NCBI GenBank assembly: GCA_016208345.1
Contig: JACQYG010000055.1
Location: forward strand, 1-13,794
Direction of reading: 5' to 3'
Length of the DNA stretch: 13,794 nucleotides
From: Chloroflexota bacterium
GTDB taxonomy: Bacteria; Chloroflexota; DTOL01; JACQYG01
In this document: piece after piece, positions 1 to 8,092 of the stretch
Layout: each line of letters starts with the position of its first letter
How positions within the stretch are numbered: the stretch's first letter is position 1
Program-made: the position numbers and the translations under genes
Notes under the pieces: generated by a model
What the model was told of the DNA's origin: nothing
The model's input: only the letters and a program-made list of their open reading frames with translations
The model's database searches: none

Positions 1-140
1 GCCCCGACGGGCAAAAACACAAGGCCTTCGACGTCGTTGCCAACACCGTGGTCTTTCTGAGCAAACCCAAGGGCACCGCGGTCGAAGAGGAGACCGTTGG
101 TGGCGGTGAGGAGATCGAGCCCGGGGAGATACCCTTCTAG
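1..140 (+). CDS. ssb: Single-stranded DNA-binding protein SSB, C-terminal part (5' end outside window)
   Basis: Reading from base 3 in the frame that ends at the TAG at 138-140 gives 45 residues. They begin PDGQKHKAFDVVANTVVFLS, the last OB-fold strand of bacterial SSB (compare the family's 'EVVAxxVxFL'). A short Gly/Glu-rich tail follows and ends in EPGEIPF. That acidic, hydrophobic tip is the conserved SSB C-terminus that binds partner proteins of replication and repair. SSB coats single-stranded DNA during replication, recombination and repair. The next gene is rpsR, 47 bp downstream, matching the widespread rpsF-ssb-rpsR order, so rpsF would be expected just left of the window. The tail is short compared with many SSBs. 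The identification rests on a fragment, but motif and context agree. Confidence 0.9.
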   Translation, partial: PDGQKHKAFDVVANTVVFLSKPKGTAVEEETVGGGEEIEPGEIPF

Positions 141-174
141 CCCGGGCCAAGATTCAACTCGATTAATTCAGTTT

Positions 175-180
175 CAGGAG
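175..180 (+). promoter_or_regulatory. Ribosome binding site that selects a TTG start for rpsR
   Basis: CAGGAG lies 7 nt before the TTG at 188. A nearer ATG at 183 is in another frame and does not lead into S18, so the TTG is the start. Confidence 0.7.
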
Positions 181-187
181 CGATGAC

Positions 188-487
188 TTGGCCAAAAGAG
201 CAGCGAAAAGGCCCACCAGGAGACCAACCGGGGCTCGCCGACAGGGCGGCAAGCCCAAATACATCCCCCATCGCAAGGTGTGTGGCTTTTGCGTGGACAA
301 GGTCGACGATATTGACTATAAGGACGTGACCCGTCTGCGCCGCTTCATCTCCGATCGCGGCAAGATCGAGCCGCGGCGTAAGACTGGCACCTGTGCCCGA
401 CATCAGCGGACCCTCACCGTAGCCTTGAAGCGGGGCCGGCATGTGGCACTCCTTCCTTACACTGCAGAGCATATACGTGGCCAGTAG
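188..487 (+). CDS. rpsR: Small ribosomal subunit protein bS18
   Basis: Ribosomal protein S18 of the 30S subunit, which binds 16S rRNA next to S6 in the platform. The 99-residue product has the family core [19 protein letters not shown] (about 42-60), then [13 protein letters not shown] (62-74) and ALLPY near the end. The first 30 residues are a basic Lys/Arg extension. C32-x2-C35 and C69-x2-H72 form the metal-binding set of the zinc-containing ('C+') S18 variant; many bacteria have the variant lacking these residues. The start is TTG with CAGGAG 7 nt upstream. It follows ssb in the conserved rpsF-ssb-rpsR arrangement and is presumably co-transcribed with it. Confidence 0.97.
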   Translation: MAKRAAKRPTRRPTGARRQGGKPKYIPHRKVCGFCVDKVDDIDYKDVTRLRRFISDRGKIEPRRKTGTCARHQRTLTVALKRGRHVALLPYTAEHIRGQ

Positions 488-579
488 AGCGGCGCGAAAG
501 TATCCCTGGGCACATCCAAAACGGGCAGGCGAGAGCGAGAGCCCCTCGTCTGCTCGTTTACTTGTTCGGCCTCTAGACC

Positions 580-585
580 GGAGGT
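580..585 (+). promoter_or_regulatory. Ribosome binding site favouring the GTG start at 595
   Basis: GGAGGT abuts the ATG at 586 (no spacer), which is too close for initiation. It lies 9 nt before the in-frame GTG at 595, which is therefore the better start of the isomerase gene. Confidence 0.6.
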
Positions 586-594
586 ATGGACCGA

Positions 595-1779
595 GTGGCA
601 AAGAAGAAGGCGCAGAAGCCCATTACCCCGCCTCCCATGACCAAAAAGCAACTGTCCCGGTGGCAGAAGGAGCAAAGACAGGAGCTTCTGGCCAAGGTCT
701 TCGTGGCCGTGGTGGTGGCTCTGCTGATAGGGGTTCTGGGGTTTGGCTACTTTCGAGAATTTATCGCTAAGCCAAACGAGGCGATACTCAACGTCAATGG
801 CACCACCGTCAGCCTGGGCACCTATGCCAAGATCCTCACCTACAGACGATGGGAGCTCACCATGCAGATGGCTTACCTTCAGGAATTGGGCAGCCGCTAC
901 GCCGGGGACGATCCGGAGAACGCCATGATGCGCCAACTGGTGGCGCAGCAGCTCCAGCAGGTCCAGGGCCAGTTGTATGGCGTGAACACCCAGTTGCCGG
1001 AAGAGCTCATCGTCAACGAGCTGATCAGACAAGAGGCCAAACGCCGGAATATCACCCTGACCACGGAGGGGGTGACCAGGGCGATAATGGATCGCTTCCA
1101 GCCCACCCAGGCCGAGCCGGTGACGGCTACGACGGGGACGCCCACCGCTACACCGATCCCGGCCAACAAATGGCAGGAGAACTACAAAAGCTACCTGGCT
1201 GACACCAAGATCTCCGATAGCGAATATCGCCAGTGGAACGTAGAGCCGGGGCTCTATCGGGACAAGCTCCGGGAGGCCATGGGAGCAACTGTTCCCAAGG
1301 TGGCCGAGCAGGTCCATGCCCGCCATATCCTGGTGAAGGAAGAAGACAAGGCCAAGGAGGTCCTGGCCAAGCTTCAGTCAGGCGCCAGCTTCGATGCCTT
1401 GGCCAAGGAGTACTCTGCCGATGACTCCAATAAGGACAAGGGCGGGGATTTGGGCTGGTTCCCCCGGGGCCGCACGGTGCCTGAGTTCGAGAACGCTGCC
1501 TTCGCCCTGGCCCCCGGGCAACTCAGCCAGGTGATATCCACGACCTTCGGTTTTCACATCATCAAACTGGACGAGAAGGACCCCAGCTACCCGCTCACCG
1601 ACGAGGACTGGGAGAGCATGGTGGATCAGGCGTTCGCCCAGTGGCTGGACCAACAGTTGAAGAGCCCTCAGGTCAAGCGCTACCTCGACTCCCAGAAAAT
1701 GCTCTGGGCCAGCGACCAGGCGGACAAAGCCATTAAGGCACGCCAGGCAGCGCCGCAGCCGAGGAGTACACAGCGATGA
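595..1779 (+). CDS. Membrane-anchored PpiC/SurA-type peptidyl-prolyl cis-trans isomerase
   Basis: Parvulin-type foldase predicted to act on exported proteins outside the cytoplasmic membrane. Numbering from the GTG start (394 aa): a Lys/Gln-rich cytoplasmic head (1-33), one membrane segment (about 34-52, KVFVAVVVALLIGVLGFGY), a helical SurA-N-like chaperone region (about 62-165) starting AILNVNGTTVSL, a Thr/Pro linker (TPTATPIP, about 182-189), then the rotamase domain (about 241-327). This last part shows HARHILV, GDLGWFPRG, PEFENAAFAL and TTFGFHIIKL, the PpiC signature. There is no lipobox cysteine, so anchoring is by an uncleaved N-terminal helix rather than a lipid as in PrsA. The stop overlaps the next start as ATGA. 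An ATG at 586 would add three residues but sits directly on the ribosome binding site. The substrate cannot be told from sequence; the penicillin-binding protein or peptidase encoded nearby are possible clients only by inference. Confidence 0.9.
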   Translation: MAKKKAQKPITPPPMTKKQLSRWQKEQRQELLAKVFVAVVVALLIGVLGFGYFREFIAKPNEAILNVNGTTVSLGTYAKILTYRRWELTMQMAYLQELGSRYAGDDPENAMMRQLVAQQLQQVQGQLYGVNTQLPEELIVNELIRQEAKRRNITLTTEGVTRAIMDRFQPTQAEPVTATTGTPTATPIPANKWQENYKSYLADTKISDSEYRQWNVEPGLYRDKLREAMGATVPKVAEQVHARHILVKEEDKAKEVLAKLQSGASFDALAKEYSADDSNKDKGGDLGWFPRGRTVPEFENAAFALAPGQLSQVISTTFGFHIIKLDEKDPSYPLTDEDWESMVDQAFAQWLDQQLKSPQVKRYLDSQKMLWASDQADKAIKARQAAPQPRSTQR

Positions 1780-2327
1780 ACCGGGAAGAGGCCCTGGCCC
1801 TGGTAGAGGCGAGCCTGGGGAATCCCAACCTGGTCAAGCATTGCCTGGCTGCCGAAGCGGTGATGCAGGCCCTGGCCCGGCACTTCGGAGAGGACCAGGA
1901 GCTGTGGGGGCTGTCCGGGCTCGTGCACGATGTAGACTACGCCCAAACCAAAGATGAGCCCACCCGGCACTCCCTGGTGGGCGCCCAGATGCTGGCCCAG
2001 CACGGCGTGGACCCCAGGGTCGTTTATGCGGTCAAGGTTCATAACGACGCCCACGGGGAACCCAGGCTCTCGCTCCTGGACCAAGCACTATACGCCTGCG
2101 AGGGGCTCACCGGCCTGATCACCGCTGCTGCCCTGATCCGTCCGGAGAAGAAGCTCTCCATCGTCACGCCGGAATTCGTGCTGAATCGCTTCAAAGAAAA
2201 GAGCTTCGCCCGGGGGGTGCGCCGGGAGGAGATCCTGACCTGCGGGGAAATCGGCCTGACCCTGGAGGAACTGGCCACCATCGGACTGAAGGCCATGCTG
2301 CAGATCGCGCCCGCATTGGGATTGTGA
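1776..2327 (+). CDS. HD-domain hydrolase (HDIG-like), substrate unknown
   Basis: A 183-residue protein with the HD metal-dependent phosphohydrolase fold. The likely metal ligands are H22 (VKHCLAAEAV), H51-D52 (GLVHDVDY), H65 (TRHSLVGA), H89 (VKVHND) and a late Asp at 102 (LLDQALY). This order is the usual HD pattern and nothing essential appears missing. The family includes phosphodiesterases and nucleotide phosphohydrolases acting on many substrates; no extra sensor or catalytic domain is present here, so the reaction cannot be named. The start codon overlaps the stop of the isomerase gene (ATGA), which points to translational coupling, and its own stop is closely followed by the methyltransferase start. 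Related stand-alone HD proteins are widespread and usually annotated only by domain. Confidence 0.85.
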   Translation: MNREEALALVEASLGNPNLVKHCLAAEAVMQALARHFGEDQELWGLSGLVHDVDYAQTKDEPTRHSLVGAQMLAQHGVDPRVVYAVKVHNDAHGEPRLSLLDQALYACEGLTGLITAAALIRPEKKLSIVTPEFVLNRFKEKSFARGVRREEILTCGEIGLTLEELATIGLKAMLQIAPALGL

Positions 2328-2331
2328 GGTG
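2326..2331 (+). promoter_or_regulatory. Ribosome binding site favouring the GTG start at 2336
   Basis: GAGGTG overlaps the end of the HD gene and lies 4 nt before the GTG at 2336. The alternative in-frame GTG at 2324 would precede this site, so 2336 is preferred. Confidence 0.5.
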
Positions 2332-2335
2332 CGCC

Positions 2336-3154
2336 GTGAGCGAGTATAGTGCCGTTGCCGAGGCCTACGACCTGCAGACCAACGGCCTGGAAGGCGACGT
2401 GGACTTCTACGTGGAAGAGGCTAAAAGGGCCACACCGCCGGTGTTGGAGCTGGCCTGCGGCACCGGCCGCGTCACCATCCCCATCGCCCAGGCCGGGGTG
2501 GATGTATGGGGCGTGGATTCATCCACCGAGTCGCTGATGGTGGCCACTGAAAAGGCTGAGAAGCTCAAGCCCTTTCCCGGCAAGCTTCACTTCCGCCTGG
2601 CGGACATGCGCGATTTCTCGCTGCGCCGCCGGTTTGACCTGATCATCGTCCCCCATCGCTCACTCCTGCAGTTGCTGACCCTGGAAGACCTGGAGCGCGC
2701 GTTGATTAACATCCGGCAAAACCTTAAGGACCAGGGCCGCCTCATCTTCAACATCTTCGTCCCCGACGTGCGAGGAATGACCAGCGATTGGAGCCAGCCC
2801 AGGCACGTGGGGGACGTCACCGACCCGTACACCAATCGTACTACCGTCACCTGGGGGCTGACCAGCTACGACAGCTACAACCAGGTGATCAACGCCAGGT
2901 ACATCTACGACGAACTGAATGCCCAGGGAGAGGTGACCAGGCGGACCTACCGGGACATGAAACTTCGCTACATTTACCGCTACGAGATGCAGCTCCTTCT
3001 GAAGAATGTGGGATACGAGATCGTGGACCTGTACGGCGGGTTCGACCGGCGACCCTTCGACCAGAGCTCCACAGAGATGGTCTGGGTAGTGAGGAAGCCA
3101 GGCCAGGCTGCACCGCCGCTGATGCCAACCATCGAGCTGCCAAAGGTGAGTTAA
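2336..3154 (+). CDS. Class I SAM-dependent methyltransferase, substrate unknown
   Basis: A 272-residue Rossmann-fold methyltransferase, numbered from GTG 2336. It opens MSEYSAVAEAYDL, a common start for this superfamily. Motif I is VLELACGTGR (36-45), which binds S-adenosylmethionine. The acidic residue ending strand 2 is D61 (WGVDSS), and LADMRD (88-93) is the adenine-contacting region. The C-terminal half (RTTVTWGLTSYD ... YRYEMQLLLKNVGYEIVDLYGGFD) resembles the small-molecule methyltransferase group with a beta-strand lid; no RNA- or protein-binding domain is visible. It is placed tightly behind the HD hydrolase gene. The alternative start at 2324 (GTGA overlap) adds four residues. The family has too many substrates to name one, and neighbours do not resolve it. 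Confidence 0.88.
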   Translation: MSEYSAVAEAYDLQTNGLEGDVDFYVEEAKRATPPVLELACGTGRVTIPIAQAGVDVWGVDSSTESLMVATEKAEKLKPFPGKLHFRLADMRDFSLRRRFDLIIVPHRSLLQLLTLEDLERALINIRQNLKDQGRLIFNIFVPDVRGMTSDWSQPRHVGDVTDPYTNRTTVTWGLTSYDSYNQVINARYIYDELNAQGEVTRRTYRDMKLRYIYRYEMQLLLKNVGYEIVDLYGGFDRRPFDQSSTEMVWVVRKPGQAAPPLMPTIELPKVS

Positions 3155-3200
3155 TGTCCAGAGTTTGTAAAGAACCATCCTGGGATCAAATATCGAGTCA

Positions 3201-6164
3201 ATGAGAGAGAGACTTTCACCGGCCGAGATCGTCTTGCTGCGCCGCCAGAGGCGTAGGAACCACAAGAAAGGCCCCCTGAGGCTGATCCTCACCATCGCCC
3301 TCCTGGTGATGCTGGGCACCTCCCTCCTGGCCACCACTGCCCTAGCCTCCGGGGTGGGCGCCGTAGCTGGGGTCTATGCCTACTTCGCCAAGGACCTGCC
3401 GGCCCCTGAGAGCGTCGGCCAACAGACCTCCGCCTTCAAGACCACCAAGATCTACGACCGCAATGGCCATCTCCTCTACGAGATCTTCGACCCCCACGGT
3501 GGCAAACGCACCACTGTCCCTTTATCCGAAATGCCCAAGTACCTGCGCGATGCCACCATCGCCTCAGAGGATAAGGACTTCTATACCAACCCCGGGGTCG
3601 ATTACCGGGGCCTGATCAGAGCAGGGATGTCGGTGTTGGGGATAGGGGGCGAGGGGCCCCTGGTAGGGGGCTCCACCATCACCCAGCAACTGGTCAAGAA
3701 CGTGCTCATTCCGCCTGAGGAGCGGGGCCTGCGGGTAGGCATTGACGCTTACAATCGTAAGGCTAAGGAGATCATCCTGGCCCTGGAGATCACCCGCCGG
3801 TACAGCAAAGACCAGATCCTGGAGATGTACCTGAACGAGATCTACTATGGCAACATGGCCTACGGGGTGGAGGCAGCAGCGGAGAGCTACTTCGGAAAGC
3901 AGGCCAAGGACTTGAGCCTGGCCGAGAGCGCCATGTTGGCCGCCTTGCCCCAGGCTCCGGCCTGGAACTCGCCATTGACCAACCCCGAACAGGCCAAGAA
4001 GCGCCAGGCCATCGTGCTGGACGCCATGGCGCGGGAGGGATACATCGCTCCGGAGCAGGCCTTCAAGGCCAAGAACGAGGCGCTGCGCTACGCCAGCCAG
4101 AAGGAACAATTCGGCATCGAAGCTCCCCACTTCGTGTTCTACGTCCGGGACCTTTTGGAGAAGAAATACGGCGCGGACCTGGTGACCCGAGGTGGCCTCA
4201 CCATCATCACTACCCTGGACCTGGATATGCAGAAGGTGGCTGAAAGGGTGGCTCGGGAGAAGATCCAAAAACTGGCAAAAGAGCACAACGCCCACAACGC
4301 CGCCCTGGTGGCCATCGATCCCAGAAACGGCGAGATATTGACCATGCTGGGCAGCGTGGATTACTACGACAAAAGCATCGACGGCCAGGTGAACGTGGCC
4401 ATCTCCGAGCGCCAGCCGGGATCGTCGTTCAAGCCCTTCGCCTACGTCACCGCCTTCGCCAAAGGGTGGACCCCAGCCACCATGGTCATGGACGTGCGTA
4501 CTTCTTTCAATGACTTCCCGAACCCACCGTACATCCCCGAAAACGTGGATGGCAAATGGCGAGGCCCCCTGCGCCTGCGCAATGCCCTGGCCTATTCCGA
4601 GGACGGGCCGGCGGTGAAGGTGACCCAATACTCCGGGGTGGCCGACGTCATTGCCATGGCTCACCGCCTGGGCATCACCACCCTGAACCGGGAGGGCTTC
4701 TACGGTCTGTCCATTACCCTGGGTGGGGGTGAGGTGAAGCTTCTGGACGAGGTATATGCCTTCAGCGTCTTCGCCAACAATGGGGTCATGGCTGGCCAAC
4801 CCCGGCCTTTCCAGGAGCGCATGGCTGGCCACCGGGAGCTGGATCCGGCGGCCATCCTGAAAGTGCTGGATTCTGACGGCAACGTCATCGACGAATACAA
4901 GGAGCCTCAGAGGAAGGAGGTGTTGAAGCCTCAACTGGCATACCTGATCAACAGTATCCTCTCCGACAATGCCGCCCGGTCCGCCTTCTTCGGCTGGAAC
5001 AGCCCACTCAAGCTCTCCCGGCCAGCAGCGGCCAAGACCGGTACCACCACCGACTGGCGGGATAACTGGACCGTGGGTTACACCCCGGACCTGGCCGCCG
5101 GGGTATGGGTGGGCAACTCCAACAACCAGCCCATGCGCCAGAGCTATGGCTCCACCGCAGCGGCACCCATCTGGAACGCCTTCATGGAGGAGGTCTTAAA
5201 GGGTAAACCCATCTTGAACTTCCAGGAGCCTCCAGGGATGGAGCGCAAAGAGGTCTGCGCCGTTTCCGGACAGTTACCCACCAGGTACTGCCCCAACAAG
5301 ACCACCGAGATCTTCATCAAGGGCACTGCCCCCACCACCGAATGCACCATCCACCAGGCCTTCAAGATCGACAAGGCCAATGGCAAGCTGGCTACGGCCT
5401 ACACGCCTCCCGAAGACATCGAAGAGAAGGTATTCGAGATCTACCCGCCCGAAGCCGCCGACTGGGTCCGGGAGAACAAGATACCCCAGCCGCCCACCGA
5501 GTACAGCGAGCGCAACAACCCCAACCCTACCGGGGGCGACGTGGCCATCATCAGCCCCAAAGCCTTCTCCTATGTCACCCAAACCGTGCCCATCGTGGGC
5601 AACGCCAAGGGCGATGGCTTCCAATTCTTCCAGGTGGAGTTCGGCGAGGGTTTAAACCCGACCGGTTGGACCCCCATCGGCCCTTCGCATTCCAACCAGG
5701 TAGACAACGGCCAGTTGGAGACCTGGGACACCAGCGGGATCAAGGATGGGCTTTACTCGCTACAGTTAAGCGTGATGCGAAACGGCAACTTCCAGCGCGT
5801 GAGCGTCCCGGTGACCGTGGACAAGATCACGCCCACCGTGAAGATTGCCTATCCCTACAACAACGAAGCCTTCACGCTCCAGCCGGGCAACCCGGCTAAC
5901 CTGAGGATCCAGGCCGACGCCACCGATAACGCCAGGATGGATCGGGTGGAGTTCTACCTGGACGGCAAGCTGGTGGGCATGAGCACGGTGGCCCCCTACA
6001 ACATCATGCTGCCGCTGGCCTCGCCCGGCCTGGGGGTCCATTCCATCTACGCCATCGCCCTCGATGCTGCGGGCAACCAGACCAAGAGCGCCGAGGTCAA
6101 GATCCGCATCATCCTGGAGCAGCCCAAACCCAAGAGCTCCAGACAACTCTCCCCATCGGCCTGA
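3201..6164 (+). CDS. Bifunctional class A penicillin-binding protein (transglycosylase/transpeptidase) with C-terminal Ig-like tail
   Basis: Peptidoglycan synthase of 987 residues that polymerises lipid II and cross-links stem peptides outside the membrane. Order: basic cytoplasmic head (RRQRRRNHKK), signal-anchor (about 26-48), GT51 transglycosylase (about 90-265) with catalytic E123 in SEDKDFY, GGSTITQQ (156-163), and EMYLNEIYYGNMAYGVEAAA. The transpeptidase domain (about 365-650) has S408-SF-K411 as nucleophile box and K612-T-G as third box. The second box, normally SxN, reads S466-E-D468. Three cysteines (686, 697, 715) follow, spaced as in many PBP1A-like proteins of this group. Then come two Ig-like beta modules (about 781-870 and 875-965), e.g. 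VEFYLDGKLVG. The length exceeds typical PBP1a because of this tail. The ATG start has only a weak upstream ribosome site. It is convergent with the peptidase gene. A PBP1A-like (pbpA/mrcA/ponA-type) product is certain; the exact symbol is not. Confidence 0.96.
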   Translation: MRERLSPAEIVLLRRQRRRNHKKGPLRLILTIALLVMLGTSLLATTALASGVGAVAGVYAYFAKDLPAPESVGQQTSAFKTTKIYDRNGHLLYEIFDPHGGKRTTVPLSEMPKYLRDATIASEDKDFYTNPGVDYRGLIRAGMSVLGIGGEGPLVGGSTITQQLVKNVLIPPEERGLRVGIDAYNRKAKEIILALEITRRYSKDQILEMYLNEIYYGNMAYGVEAAAESYFGKQAKDLSLAESAMLAALPQAPAWNSPLTNPEQAKKRQAIVLDAMAREGYIAPEQAFKAKNEALRYASQKEQFGIEAPHFVFYVRDLLEKKYGADLVTRGGLTIITTLDLDMQKVAERVAREKIQKLAKEHNAHNAALVAIDPRNGEILTMLGSVDYYDKSIDGQVNVAISERQPGSSFKPFAYVTAFAKGWTPATMVMDVRTSFNDFPNPPYIPENVDGKWRGPLRLRNALAYSEDGPAVKVTQYSGVADVIAMAHRLGITTLNREGFYGLSITLGGGEVKLLDEVYAFSVFANNGVMAGQPRPFQERMAGHRELDPAAILKVLDSDGNVIDEYKEPQRKEVLKPQLAYLINSILSDNAARSAFFGWNSPLKLSRPAAAKTGTTTDWRDNWTVGYTPDLAAGVWVGNSNNQPMRQSYGSTAAAPIWNAFMEEVLKGKPILNFQEPPGMERKEVCAVSGQLPTRYCPNKTTEIFIKGTAPTTECTIHQAFKIDKANGKLATAYTPPEDIEEKVFEIYPPEAADWVRENKIPQPPTEYSERNNPNPTGGDVAIISPKAFSYVTQTVPIVGNAKGDGFQFFQVEFGEGLNPTGWTPIGPSHSNQVDNGQLETWDTSGIKDGLYSLQLSVMRNGNFQRVSVPVTVDKITPTVKIAYPYNNEAFTLQPGNPANLRIQADATDNARMDRVEFYLDGKLVGMSTVAPYNIMLPLASPGLGVHSIYAIALDAAGNQTKSAEVKIRIILEQPKPKSSRQLSPSA

Positions 6165-6230
6165 CCGCCTGCCGGATGGCAGAGCTAACCCTTGTTTTTG
6201 CGATCGCGCGGTTCCCGGCGTCAGGGACAG

Positions 6231-6252
6231 GCCCCTGGGTTTGACCAGGGGC
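6231..6252. terminator. Symmetric hairpin between convergent genes, possible bidirectional terminator
   Basis: GCCCCTGG (6231-6238) and CCAGGGGC (6245-6252) form a perfect 8-bp stem with a 6-nt loop, midway between the stop codons at 6164 and 6270. No T-run follows on either strand, so this is not a classical intrinsic terminator. The position between two converging genes is the main support. Confidence 0.5.
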
Positions 6253-6269
6253 AGGCACCAGGCCCACCC

Positions 6270-8051
6270 CTACAAGCCGCGGCGGACGGAGGCCAGGGCG
6301 GTTATGATGCCAAAAAGTGCAGCGATGCCCACCACGCCCAACACCGTCCACAGGACGGGGACCTGCCCCTGGCGAACAGCGGGGAGGGCTTGGAAGGGTG
6401 GCGCAGGCGTGGCCGTGGCGGTGGGGGTTGGCATGGGGGTGGGGTGAAGCACGGTGAAGGCGCTCTCTTGCTCCACACGGTAGAGCCCGTCGTCGGTGAT
6501 GACCACGCGCAAACCGTGGCGGCCCTCCGGGAAGGAGCCCGTATTCAGCTCCAGCTCCGTAAGCCCTGACTCCTCCAAGAACAGCTTGCCATCCAGATAG
6601 ACCATGACCCGGTGCTTGCCGTTAGCCGGCTCTGCCTGCAGGGGAATGGTAACATTCCCCACCCAGGTAGCCTCCGCCGGGAAGATGACCCGGGCGGTCA
6701 GCTTGGGATTGCGGAGAAAGGGAAAATCAAAGTAGCGCCGGTAGAGGGGCAAGACATCTGTCCTGCCAGCGGCCAGGTACATGGCCCGCAGCAGGTCCTG
6801 GGGCCGGGCCAACCGGTAGCGATTCTCTTCGAAGTAGGCCTGCAGGCCCTCATAGAAAGCAGCGGGGCCCATCAGGTCCTTGAGCTCTGACAGGAACGTG
6901 GCTCCCTGCCGGTAGGCGTGGTCGAAGTATTCCTCTTTCTTGGGATGGGCCAGGATAGGCCGGTTCAGGAACCCGTTGTCGTGGAAGCTCCCCCAGGTCT
7001 CCCACAACGGGCGATAGAGCTCTGGGTGTCGCTCTTTTATAAAATCCAGCGACAGGAAGGTCACCAATCCCTCGTCCAGCCAGGGGTCACTCACCTGGTC
7101 GTTGCCCACCAGCCCATAGAACCACTGGTGGGCTGTCTCGTGGGCCACCAGGATATCCAGCCACGGGCCATTTTCCTCCATCACGTCGCCGCGCAGGAAG
7201 ACTAACCCCGAGTGCTCCTGGGCCGGATGGTGCTTCTCCTTGTAACCGGTCTGGGCGAGATTCAGGTTGGAGTAGGGATAAGGAGCGATCCGGGCATTGT
7301 AAAAACGCAAGGCCTCTCCGGCCCTTTGCAGGGCCGCGGCGGCGCCTCTTGCCGTCTCGGGTTGGTGATAAACGGTGATCTTGACCCCATCAACGACCTT
7401 GCTCAGGGTCAAGTAACGCGGGGACAAGGCCAGGGCAAAATCCCGGACCCGGGTGGCTTTGAAGTGCCAGCGCGTGCCGCTCTGGGACACCGTCTCCCCT
7501 GTGGCGGCGATGACCAGGGGCTGGGAGGTCGCCACGAAGACGTCGTAGTCGGCCACATCGCTCACAAAGGGGTCCCCCAGGTCCACGTACTGGTAGCTCA
7601 GCCAGCCGGAGCGGTAGGCCGATAGCATGGGATACCAGTCGCCCAAGGCTATGATGCCGTCGGAGAAGCCGAAGCGGCCATCCGATGGTGGCAGATCTAG
7701 CCGAAAGCGCAGGATGGCGATGGCCTGCTCCCCGGGCTTCAGTGGCCCCTCCAGGGGCAGTTCCAGGAGCGAGCCGTTCCGGGCCGCTTGCACCGGCTGA
7801 TCGTTGACCGAGGTAGAGAAGAGGGAAAAGGCACGGAAATAGGCGGGTGGTACCTGGAAGACCAACGACGACAGGGTAGCCCCGGTTTCGTTTAGATAAG
7901 AGAGCTTCTCCACCGCCACCAGGTAGCCGCCCTCGTAGTTGATTTCCACTCGAATATCGTAGGATATGGGCGCCCGGGCCAGGGCTCTGGGTATTGCCAA
8001 GGTGTTGTATAATACAGGGAGGACAACAAGGACGACCAAGAGCCGGCGCAC
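6270..8051 (-). CDS. Secreted, membrane-anchored M1-family zinc metallopeptidase
   Basis: Gluzincin of the M1 (aminopeptidase N) family that would trim peptides outside the membrane. Numbered from a GTG start at 8051 (593 aa): signal peptide or N-anchor (MRRLLVVLVVLPVLYNTLA), N-terminal beta domain, then the catalytic domain. Its zinc site is H304-E-T-A-H308 with E327 in WLDEGL, exactly the HExxH-18-E spacing. Y380 (DHAYRQGATFL) is the likely catalytic tyrosine. The usual exopeptidase GAMEN motif is replaced by PAQEHSGLVF, so strict aminopeptidase action is not assured. A beta module (about 459-534, YLDGKLFLEESG), a Pro/Thr linker (PTPMPTPTATATP) and a C-terminal membrane helix (about 564-588) ending RRGL follow. 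A TTG at 8084 would add 11 residues, but it lies only about 2 nt from the predicted transcription start. It is divergent from surE. Confidence 0.92.
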   Translation of the reverse strand: MRRLLVVLVVLPVLYNTLAIPRALARAPISYDIRVEINYEGGYLVAVEKLSYLNETGATLSSLVFQVPPAYFRAFSLFSTSVNDQPVQAARNGSLLELPLEGPLKPGEQAIAILRFRLDLPPSDGRFGFSDGIIALGDWYPMLSAYRSGWLSYQYVDLGDPFVSDVADYDVFVATSQPLVIAATGETVSQSGTRWHFKATRVRDFALALSPRYLTLSKVVDGVKITVYHQPETARGAAAALQRAGEALRFYNARIAPYPYSNLNLAQTGYKEKHHPAQEHSGLVFLRGDVMEENGPWLDILVAHETAHQWFYGLVGNDQVSDPWLDEGLVTFLSLDFIKERHPELYRPLWETWGSFHDNGFLNRPILAHPKKEEYFDHAYRQGATFLSELKDLMGPAAFYEGLQAYFEENRYRLARPQDLLRAMYLAAGRTDVLPLYRRYFDFPFLRNPKLTARVIFPAEATWVGNVTIPLQAEPANGKHRVMVYLDGKLFLEESGLTELELNTGSFPEGRHGLRVVITDDGLYRVEQESAFTVLHPTPMPTPTATATPAPPFQALPAVRQGQVPVLWTVLGVVGIAALFGIITALASVRRGL

Positions 8052-8092
8052 GATCTTAGGCCTTTCATCTGGAGGATTGGGCAAACCGGCTC

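Noticed and set aside
3165..3193. Possible promoter before the penicillin-binding protein gene (TTGTAA, 17 bp, AAATAT)
   Set aside because: The -10 matches consensus at only 3 of 6 positions; too weak to list as a feature.
3564..4934. A 456-codon open frame antisense to the penicillin-binding protein gene, and similar long antisense frames elsewhere (e.g. 457-1326)
   Set aside because: They mirror the third-position GC bias of the real genes on the + strand, show low-complexity His/Gly/Val/Leu composition, have no recognisable domain, and overlap well-supported genes completely.
6200..6207. GCGATCGC, identical to the HIP1 octamer repeated in cyanobacteria
   Set aside because: Only this copy was noticed in the window; a single GC-rich octamer is expected by chance and the other genes do not look cyanobacterial.
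8008..8013. Perfect TATAAT on the + strand inside the signal-peptide region of the peptidase gene, a possible distant surE promoter
   Set aside because: No acceptable -35 at 16-18 bp; it lies within the coding sequence on the opposite strand.
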